Source: CAWEHT01 sp963808455 (GTDB lineage Bacteria; Chloroflexota; Anaerolineae; CG2-30-64-16). From it: a stretch of 7,227 bases of DNA. The position numbers and the translations under genes are program-made. Positions 1-6,291 of this stretch are shown here, one piece after another. Position 1 is the first letter of the stretch. Each line of letters begins with the position of its first letter. Location: contig CAWEHT010000328.1 in NCBI GenBank assembly GCA_963808455.1, forward strand, positions 1 to 7,227, read 5' to 3'. The notes under the pieces are model-generated. The model did not search any database and had not been told where the DNA came from. It saw only the letters and a list, made by a program, of their open reading frames with translations.

Positions 1-10
1 ACACGGCGCG

Positions 11-3000
11 TCACAACGGGAGTCCGGGTTCTCGCATGCGAGCTATCTGACCAGTTCCACCCAGGCAACAGCCGCGCTCGAGCGCGCGGAAATCGCCGCC
101 CACGCGCAGGTAGGCGCTGCCCGGGGCAATCACTTCCGCGGCCGAGCCGGGCGCGGCGCCCTGCAGGCCCACCAGCGCCTGGGCCTGGCCGGTGAGCGAA
201 GCCGGAGAAGTAGCCCGCGAGCCCAGCCCGCGCAGCGCATCCACAGCCTGCTGGGTGAGGTGAGCGGCGGCATCGCCCCTGGTGGCCACGGCCACGATGG
301 CGCCTCGCGCGCAGCCCCCGCACGTAAGCGGCCAGCCGGTCCGCCTCATAGCTGTTACTGGCCGTGTCGAATCCCTGGCGGTCCAGCACCTGCCCGGTCT
401 GGGGGTCCAACACGGCCACGTCATAGCCCTGCCGTCCGGCCGAGGCATCGGTCGCCGTGCCATCGCGGGCCGTCGCGGTGATGAAGGCCTCACTGAAACT
501 ATGAACTTCCAGATTGACGGGGCTGACCAGGCCCGTGGTGCCGATTACGGCCCGGCTGGCCGGGTCAGGGAACACCATTCGGGGCGTGGCCGCCCAGCCC
601 AGGCTCAAGTGTACGAGGTTCGGGCCGCCGAGCATGGCTGAGGCCGGCACGGTAACGGTGATCGTGTGCCAGCCATCGAGAAGAGGCTGCCGGACCAGCA
701 CGGGTGCGCCGTTGACCGAAAGGGTCAGGGTCTGCTGCGGGTGCCGGGCAGGGTATGCCAGCGGCGCAATGGCAAGCCGCAAGGTGCAGCCGGCCGGCCC
801 CTGGGAGGGCAGGTACAGGTCGGCGCCGGTGCCGTCGATCCAGGTTGCCGTGGACGAATAGGGTTGCTCCCGCAAGTTGGCGTCCCAGCCCTGGCCCAGA
901 TAGGCGTCTGCGCCCGGCCCCAGATCCAGGTGGAAGGGAGAAGGCACCGGCGGTGGCACGACGCGGTAAGCACGCACGCCGTCGCTTTGCCAGAAAGGCA
1001 CGGGCTCGACGGGGAGCACTTTGAGCGCATAGTCCTGCACACGCTGCCAGGTGTCCTGGTAGGGGTAACGTCCAGGCACTGGAGGGAAAGTGACCAGGTA
1101 GCGGATGTTATAGAGCGCCGCCAGGGCGCCGCCCTGGGCGTGGGCTGCGGCGTCCACGGCCGGCGGCACGTCCTGGTACATTTCGAGGTCGGTCAGGGCC
1201 TGGAACAGCGGGATGCGCCGAAAGTAGTCCATCTCGAAGGCCGGCGCCCGGCTGATGTTGCCACCGATGATCGGCTTGCCCGACACAGACTGGTAGTACT
1301 GCAACCGCGTATCTTCGCTGCCAAAGGTCTCGTAGCTGTTGCGCCAACCCAGCGGCAGCTGCAGGACACTGGACCGCCCTGGCTCGGCGGCGATCAGGCG
1401 ATAGATATCGGGCACACGGGCGTCGGTGGTCGGCAACGGCACGGCCAGGTGCTCGGCGATGAGCAGGGCCGCTAACAGGGGCGCCAGGGCCCAGGTGCGC
1501 CAGGGCGAAGGCCCCGGGCCACGAAAGGTCCTGGCCGAGTTGCCAGGCTCGGCGGATCGGCCGCCCAGCAGCCGATAGGCGCCAAACGCGACCAGGGCCG
1601 ATAGCGCCAGCATCACCAGCAGGCTGAAACGGTTGGGCGCCCGATTGGCGTTGATGAAGGGAACGAAATGCAGCAAGGCAAACGGCAGCGGGACGGTAAC
1701 GCCTTCGGGCAGCAACCTGTCCAGGCTGAAGCGGTACCGGCCGCCGATCTGAAGCAACGGGCCGAGGCTGAGGACGCCGAAGACGAACGCGCTCCAGACC
1801 CAGGGCGCAGCACGGCGGCCAGCGACCAGGGCCCCGAGCAACGCCAGCGCCAGTGTGGCATAGCCCAAGAAAACCGTATTGACGTCGCCGAAGCGGCCCT
1901 TGCCTTCGGCGACCGCGCGCAGTTCGGCCTGCCAGCCGGGGCGCTCGCCGTCGGCCAGGGCCGACGTTAGCGGTGCTGCGGGCGGCGGTGCCAACAAGGG
2001 ATTCAAGTTGCCGGGCGTCACCAGGCCCAGCAGGTCCGCGCTCAGCGAGAGGCTTTCGCCCCAGCCACTCGCGCCGTAAGCCGGGTCGAGCAGATCCCTG
2101 GCCGTGGGCACCAGGACCGGGCTCCACAGCAGCAGCGCGGTCATGGAGGCGAGAGCCAGGCGGCCAAGCACAGCCCGGGGCCGGGCCAGGCTGCGCCATG
2201 CGGCCAGCCACACCACCACTGAGAGCAGCGCCAGGAAGGAAGCAAACGTCATCTCCGTCCAGGCCGCCAGCGCGAAGAACAGCCCGGTCAGCAGCGCATC
2301 GTGTTGGCCCACGATAGCCGCGATGATAACCCGCAGCGATGGCCTGGATGGAGAAGTGCCGCGCGCGGGCGGCGAGGCATGGGATACGGACGCCGGCGGC
2401 GACGAAACCTCGACGTGCCTCCCGCGGCGCGCCGGCCCACGCAGGAGCCGGCAGAAATACAGGGCGTAGAAAGGCAGCCATTCCGAGGTGGCAAAGTTAT
2501 AGTGGCCCAGCGCCAGGTAAACGGCACGGTTGGCGCTCGCGGCGTAGAGTATGCCGGCCAAGAGCGCCGCAGCGAAACCCGGCAGGTCCCCGGCCGAGAG
2601 CAGGTAAGAAGCCAGCAAGAACGCGCCGAAGCCACTGAGGAGTGTGGCGAGCAGCAGGGTGACGTTGCTGGCCAACACGAGGTTGGCAGCCAATTGCCAG
2701 GGTAGAGCGAGGGCCGCGTTGGTGAAGTTGAACGTGTAGAGGACGAGATCGATGCCCAGAGGGAACCAGATCAACTGCGTGTGCAGCGGGCTGGCGTGCA
2801 GGTCAAGCAACGCCCGGCCAAGATACCAATCGTTCCAAAGAAAGGTATACTCGTCGAAGGCCCACGTTGCCGTGCCCGGCACCCGGCTGCTCAGATGGAG
2901 CACGAGGGGCCACATCAGGCCAACCGAGACCACGGCGATCAGCCCGAGCGCCAGCCAGGCCCAGCGGGTCGGGGAGTGTCTGAACAGCGGAGGACAGTTG

Positions 3001-3017
3001 GGGCAAGGACCGTTCAT
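11..3017 (-). CDS. Polytopic glycosyltransferase-like membrane protein with C-terminal ILEI/FAM3 domain (frame break near 315-319)
   Basis: Read from ATG at 3017, the frame is open for about 900 codons. One extra base in the C5 run at 315-319 must be dropped to continue to TGA at 13-11, giving about 1001 residues. The first membrane segment is at residues 19-40. An acidic FDEYTF motif (54-59) follows in the first outer loop, as in GT-C enzymes. Many more hydrophobic segments run to about residue 520, and an NRAPNRFSLL motif typical of these proteins is present. A soluble region follows, with a beta-rich stretch near 743-815 (LTLSVNG, DGWHTITVTVP). An ILEI/FAM3-type domain begins near 864 (GYDVAVLDPQTGQVLD, GFDT) and, after the break, continues as GAIVAVATRGDAAAHLTQQA and ALRGLGS. 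By family analogy it may transfer sugars from a lipid carrier outside the membrane, but the substrate is unknown. An in-frame ATG at 3044 is an alternative start; neither start has a good Shine-Dalgarno sequence. It lies 52 bases after the methyltransferase, probably in the same operon. Confidence 0.8.
315..319 (-). other. Frame-break site in the membrane protein gene (one extra base)
   Basis: On the minus strand the reading ends in TAC GTG CGG GGG CTG in the upstream frame. The ILEI homology resumes at GCC ATC GTG GCC (from 304 down) in the frame reached by skipping one base. The G5 run (C5 on plus) is the simplest place for the extra base; any position between about 302 and 322 would serve. 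The upstream frame stays open to the left edge, so the uncorrected protein would end in unrelated Arg/Gly-rich sequence. Confidence 0.8.
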
Positions 3018-3069
3018 GCGGGCAGTGGTATCACAAGACGGCATCCCACGTTGAGCCGTAGGCCTGGCA

Positions 3070-3922
3070 TCATTCGTTCTCCAGCCGCCGGCGCCCCAGT
3101 ATCCAACGGTGATGCGCCCAAAGCTGCTTGATCCGGCGCGGCAAGGGCATCCGCTCCAGCCAGGCATATTTCATGACGCGGCGATAGAGATCGGGTTGTT
3201 GATCCAGGTAATAGGCCATCGTCAACCATTGCCAGCCGCTGCCTGTGAAGCGGTCCTCCAGGGCTCGCCGATCGGATGCCGAGACGGTGCAGCAAATCGC
3301 TGGCGGGCATCACCGTGTCGGGCCACGGAGGCACGTCCAGCACGCCCTCATCGACGATCTCCACGCCGAGCCAGGCCAGTTGCCGCGCGATCAGGCGCGT
3401 GTCGGTCCAGCGCTCCTGGACCTCGCGCACGAACTCCGGCTCGACGACGTACTTGCGCATCAGGTAGCCCACCTGCGCCGGGTTCGGCACCGCCACGAAG
3501 ACATAGTCGTTGGCGCAGCGCACGAGCTCACGGAGAAAGTCGCCCGGGTCCGCCAGATGCCATAAGGCCGCCCAGTTCCACGTCAGGTCAAAGCTGCGGT
3601 CGGGAAACGGCAGGTGCGACCAGTCATCGACCGGCACGAAGGTTGCAGTCAGGCCCAACTCGCCCCGAATCTGCCGCACTCCTGCCAGCCTCTCCGGGTT
3701 ATCGTCGACCAGGGTCACGCTCGAGTGCGCCCGCGCCAACGCCACGCTGTTGATGCCGCTGACGCCGGCCATGCCGTAGAGGGGCGCCTCGAGCACGCTC
3801 TGAAAGGCGTAGCGCCCCTTCAGCTCAAGCAGGAAATCGTTCAGGACGAAGCGTTCGTACACGAGGCCCAAACCTTCGTTGTATTCGGTCAGATACCGTT
3901 TCCACGCCGGCTGTGTCTGCAT
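3070..3922 (-). CDS. Class I SAM-dependent methyltransferase (frame break at 3261-3263)
   Basis: From ATG at 3922 the protein reads MQTQPAWKRYL, a natural start preceded by AGGAAGAG at 3933-3926. A longer reading from 3991 adds 23 unconvincing residues and would contain the proposed -10 element. Rossmann-type methyltransferase elements are visible: a degenerate motif I (LEAPLYGMAGVSG, residues 44-56), motif II ending in the acidic VTLVDD (69-74), and a motif IV-like stretch FDLTWNWAALWHL (111-123). After residue 220 the frame is broken. Dropping one base from the G3 run at 3261-3263 gives LEDRFTGSGWQWLTMAYY and a basic tail with RMPLPRRIKQLWAHHRWILG, ending at TGA 3072-3070 (283 residues). 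Without correction the product ends in low-complexity sequence that runs into the next gene. The substrate cannot be told. The next gene encodes a glycosyltransferase-like membrane protein, so a sugar or lipid-linked acceptor is possible. Confidence 0.8.
3261..3263 (-). other. Frame-break site in the methyltransferase gene (one extra base)
   Basis: The minus strand reads ATC CGA TCG GCG AGC CCT GGA GGA. Dropping one C gives AGC CTG GAG GAC CGC TTC, and the frame then stays open with methyltransferase-like residues to a stop at 3070. The extra base is placed in the ggg at 3261-3263 of the plus strand. Confidence 0.8.
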
Positions 3923-3929
3923 GGGCTCT

Positions 3930-3933
3930 TCCT
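3930..3933 (-). promoter_or_regulatory. Ribosome binding site deciding the methyltransferase start
   Basis: AGGA, within AGGAAGAG on the minus strand, lies 7 bases before ATG 3922. It supports that start over the longer reading from 3991. Confidence 0.55.
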
Positions 3934-3981
3934 GTTCACGAAAGGGCTGGGGCCAACCCACACCCGCAGGATAACGCCGGC

Positions 3982-3990
3982 AGTGTACCA
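3982..3990 (-). promoter_or_regulatory. Candidate extended -10 promoter for the methyltransferase/membrane-protein operon
   Basis: Read on the minus strand, TGG TACACT at 3990-3982 is an extended -10 element (TGn plus TAnanT-like hexamer). The hexamer upstream at 17-base spacing, TTCGTG, is a weak -35 match, which is common when the -10 is extended. A transcript would start near 3975, leaving a leader of about 50 bases before ATG 3922. This is pattern recognition only. Confidence 0.4.
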
Positions 3991-4025
3991 TGGATGGTTT
4001 GGATCACGAAGTCGCCAAATCCCAC

Positions 4026-4054
4026 TTGCCGGGCGGCGCCCTTACCGTTATACT
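4026..4054 (+). promoter_or_regulatory. Candidate sigma-70-type promoter for mtaB
   Basis: TTGCCG (4026-4031) and TATACT (4049-4054) are separated by exactly 17 bases, a good housekeeping promoter match in an otherwise GC-rich region. Transcription would begin near 4061, giving a leader of about 115 bases before ATG 4177. It sits back to back with the minus-strand promoter candidate at 3990-3982. Confidence 0.5.
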
Positions 4055-4176
4055 GCAAACGGAAGGGTGTGGGGAGGCGGAGCGCGTTTCGTCGCATCGC
4101 ACAGCCCACGGAGGAGAGCTTCGTCTTTCCCAGGCGGAGTTAGGGCCATGCGGCTTCGCTCCCACGGAATTGATGC

Positions 4177-5563
4177 ATGCGAGTGTATCTGGAGACCCTG
4201 GGGTGCCGGCTGAACTTTGCCGAGATGGCGGAACTGGGGCGCCAGCTGACCGGTGCCGGCCACGACGTGGTAGGATCGGCAGCGGAAGCTGACGTTTGCG
4301 TGCTCAACAGCTGCGCGGTGACGGGCGAGGCCGCGCGCAAGAGCCGCCAACTGGCCCGCCAATTGGGCCGCGCCGATCCTGAGATGCCGGTCATCGTGAC
4401 CGGCTGTCTGGCAACCCTGGAACCGCAGGTGGTCTCGGCCCTTCCCGAACGTGAGGCTGGTGATCGGCAACGAACGCAAGGACGAGTTGCTGAGGCTGAT
4501 TGGCGGCCTGCCGGCGCGTGCGGGCACCAGCGGGGATGCCCCGTTGTGCCGGCCTCCCTTGCCGGCCGGGCTTCCCCGGCCAGACGCCGGCGGCCGGCAC
4601 CCGGCCCATGGCGCTGCGCTCGACCGGACGCGGGCCTTCGTCAAGGTACAGGACGGCTGCCACAATCGCTGCACGTTCTGCATCGTCAGCGCGGCACGCG
4701 GCGTTGAACGCAGTGTGCCGGCCGGCACCGTCGTCGCGGAGGTCAACGCGTTGCACCAAGCCGGCTACCTGGAGGCGGTGCTGACCGGGGTCCATCTCGG
4801 CGCTTACGGGCACGACGCGCGCGGTAACTTGCATAGCCTGCTGGATGCCTTGCTCGCCAGGACGGCCATGCCACGCCTGCGGCTCTCCTCGCTCGAGCCA
4901 TTCGACCTGGCACCTGATTTCTTCGACCTGTGGCCGGCGAGCGATGGGCGACTGATGCCGCACCTGCACCTGCCGGCGCAAGCGGGCAGCGACGCCACCC
5001 TGCGGCGCATGGCGCGCCGCAACAGCGTGGCGGACTTCGAGGCTCTGGTCGCCGGTGCCCGCGACCGCATCCCAGGACTGATGCTCACGACGGACCTGAT
5101 CGCTGGCTTTCCCGGCGAGAGCGAAGCGGATTTTGCCGAGACGCTGGCCTTTGCCCGCCGTGTATCTTTTGCGCATATGCACGTCTTTGCTTACTCGGCG
5201 CGCGCCGGCACGGCCGCAGCCCGCATGAACGGCCAGGTGCCGCAGGCTGAACGGCGCCGGCGGAGCCGCGTGCTCGGTGATCTGGACCGCGAGCTGGGAG
5301 CTGCCATACGGACCGGAATCCTGGGACACGTGCGGCCGGTGCTTTGGGAGAACCCCGAGACCTCGCACGAGGCAGGGCTCGTCACGTGGTCGGGCCTTAC
5401 CGACAATTACTTGCGGGTGCGGACCGCCGCGCCGGAAGGCAGAGAGCTACACAACCGCATTCTGCTCACACGACTGGAGCGGTTGGACGGCCAAGACGTT
5501 TGGGGCGAGCTGATTGAACCCCACGAGCCCCCGGCGGGGACCTTGCCCTACCTGCCCTGCTGA
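4177..5563 (+). CDS. mtaB: tRNA (N6-threonylcarbamoyladenosine(37)-C2)-methylthiotransferase MtaB (frame break at 4444-4446)
   Basis: This radical SAM enzyme methylthiolates t6A at position 37 of ANN-decoding tRNAs, giving ms2t6A. ATG 4177 is the first start after an in-frame stop at 4171 and gives the typical MRVYLETLGCRLN opening. The N-terminal MTTase domain has its three cluster cysteines at C10, C46 (NSCAVT) and C77 (VTGC). After P90 the frame breaks. Dropping one C from the CCC at 4444-4446 gives LPNVRLVIGNERKDEL and continues to TGA 5561-5563, 461 residues in all, normal for the family. The radical SAM motif CHNRCTFC (corrected C161, C165, C168) is encoded at 4658-4681. LTGVHLGAYG, LHLPAQAGSD and LIAGFPGE are further family motifs. 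A TRAM-like domain occupies roughly residues 380-448. The usual QSGSD is QAGSD here. Uncorrected, the gene would be called as two pieces, 4177-4707 and about 4451-5563. MtaB is favoured over MiaB or RimO by the TLGCRLN and VHLGAYG forms. Confidence 0.9.
4444..4446 (+). other. Frame-break site in mtaB (one extra base)
   Basis: The sequence reads GCC CTT CCC GAA CGT GAG in the upstream frame. Removing one C gives CTT CCG AAC GTG AGG CTG, that is LPNVRL, which leads into the conserved VIGNERKDEL of MtaB. Upstream residues match the MTTase domain and downstream residues match the radical SAM domain, so the break lies at or within a few codons of this CCC. Confidence 0.85.
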
Positions 5564-5569
5564 GGGCAG
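5552..5569 (+). repeat. Perfect 7-bp stem-loop across the mtaB stop codon
   Basis: CTGCCCT (5552-5558) and AGGGCAG (5563-5569) form a perfect stem with the 4-base loop GCTG. No T-run follows, so a classic intrinsic terminator is not supported. It could slow polymerase or protect the 3' end. Confidence 0.5.
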
Positions 5570-5580
5570 ACGAGAGAGCC

Positions 5581-5695
5581 TAGTGCAAAAACGGGGGACC
5601 CTTTCGGCGACGCAGAGACGGATTCTTCGCTGGCGGCTGGCCGCGGCGCAGGCCAGCTTGCAGTACTCGAGCTTTGCACTGCGGTCAGAATGACA
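5581..5695. repeat. Possible degenerate dispersed repeat with internal hairpin (mtaB-yqeY gap)
   Basis: The 229-base gap between mtaB and yqeY contains no convincing gene. Within it, GATTCTTCGCT (5621-5631) and GCGGTCAGAATGACA (5681-5695) resemble the two halves of a short intergenic repeat that I recall from Chloroflexota genomes; this is memory, not a search. They are separated by 49 bases that include a perfect GCTGGCC/GGCCAGC hairpin (5636-5642 with 5651-5657). An 8-base inverted repeat, AGTGCAAA (5582-5589) and TTTGCACT (5673-5680), brackets most of the region. Confidence 0.35.
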
Positions 5696-5741
5696 GACGC
5701 CGCCACTGAAGATGTCTCCTGCGCATGCGCTATGCACCGAT

Positions 5742-5769
5742 CCGAAGCTCCCTCCGGCCGGGGCTTCGG
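5742..5769 (+). repeat. Stem-loop upstream of the yqeY ribosome binding site
   Basis: CCGAAGCTCC (5742-5751) pairs with GGGGCTTCGG (5760-5769) over 10 positions, with one G-U pair, around an 8-base loop. It lies 11 bases before the Shine-Dalgarno AGGGAG. No T-run follows, so it is more likely a structured 5' leader element or part of the neighbouring repeat than a terminator. A perfect 10-base palindrome, GCGCATGCGC, lies just before it at 5721-5730. Confidence 0.5.
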
Positions 5770-5780
5770 CGTCAAGACTG

Positions 5781-5786
5781 AGGGAG
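5781..5786 (+). promoter_or_regulatory. Ribosome binding site of yqeY
   Basis: AGGGAG lies 6 bases before ATG 5793. It selects this start over the in-frame ATG at 5712, which would add 27 residues not found in the family. Confidence 0.7.
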
Positions 5787-5792
5787 ATCAGG

Positions 5793-6242
5793 ATGACACT
5801 TGAAGAGCGCCTGAACGTGGATCTGCTCGATGCCACGCGGAAAAACGAACCGACGCGCAAACTGGCGATCCGCGCAGTGAAAGCGGCCATTTCTGAGGCC
5901 AGGGTCGCCGGAGAACAGGCGAGGACGCTGAGCGACCAGGAAGTCCTGGGGATCATCGCCCGGCAGGTCAAGCAGAGGCGGGACAGCATCGCGGAGTTCG
6001 AGAAGGGTGGCCGGCGTGACCTTGCGGCCCAGGAGGCCGACGAGATCCAGGTTCTCGAAGTCTATCTCCCTCCCCAGATGGACGAGGCTGCGGTGCGTGA
6101 GAGAGCTCGCGCCGTGATCGCCGAGCTTGGCGCCAGCGGCCCCAAGGACATAGGGCCTGTCATGAAACGCCTTTCGGCGGAGTTGCGCGGGCTCGCAGAC
6201 GGCCAGATGATCAATCGGGTCGTGCGCGAGTTCCTGAAGTGA
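5793..6242 (+). CDS. yqeY: GatB/YqeY domain-containing protein
   Basis: The product has 149 residues, the usual length for stand-alone YqeY proteins. The opening MTLEERLNVDLLDATRK is the typical start. Further family hallmarks are LAIRAVKAAISEA, VKQRRDSIAEFEKGGR, EIQVLEVYLPPQM, GPKDIGPVMKRL and the C-terminal ADGQMINRVVREFL. YqeY is all-helical and related to the C-terminal tRNA-contacting tail of GatB, the amidotransferase that makes Gln-tRNA and Asn-tRNA. Its own role is not settled, though a tRNA-related cytoplasmic function is usual to infer. The next gene starts 49 bases downstream on the same strand, so the two probably share a transcript. Whether transcription comes from the mtaB promoter or from within the 229-base gap cannot be told; I saw no clear promoter in that gap. 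Confidence 0.93.
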   Translation: MTLEERLNVDLLDATRKNEPTRKLAIRAVKAAISEARVAGEQARTLSDQEVLGIIARQVKQRRDSIAEFEKGGRRDLAAQEADEIQVLEVYLPPQMDEAAVRERARAVIAELGASGPKDIGPVMKRLSAELRGLADGQMINRVVREFLK

Positions 6243-6291
6243 AAGCGTCGAGTTCAACCAGAACCTACGTGTAATTCTCAGACTGCGTGCC

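Noticed and set aside
11..493. A separate 160-residue protein on the minus strand
   Set aside because: Its second half is the end of the ILEI domain of the membrane protein. Its first half is an out-of-frame reading of the same gene, so it is an artefact of the frame break.
666..1475. A 269-codon open frame on the plus strand
   Set aside because: It is antisense to the membrane protein gene, with basic low-complexity composition and no recognisable domain.
1108..2481. A 457-codon open frame on the minus strand
   Set aside because: It is Arg/Pro/Gly-rich with no membrane segments or motifs and lies inside the membrane protein gene in another frame. It is a shadow caused by high GC.
3923..3991. 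An upstream start for the methyltransferase at 3991
   Set aside because: The added residues are not family-like, the proposed -10 element would lie inside the coding region, and ATG 3922 has a good Shine-Dalgarno.
315..4446. A shared programmed frameshifting system across the three genes
   Set aside because: The three sites share no common slippery heptamer or stimulatory structure. The methyltransferase site (AGC CCT) does not allow simple re-pairing, and homopolymer over-calls explain all three.
4391..5368. A 325-codon open frame on the minus strand
   Set aside because: It is antisense to mtaB, whose radical SAM and MTTase motifs are unambiguous on the plus strand.
5552..5569. Intrinsic terminator after mtaB
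   Set aside because: The stem is good but no T-rich tract follows, so it is reported only as a stem-loop.
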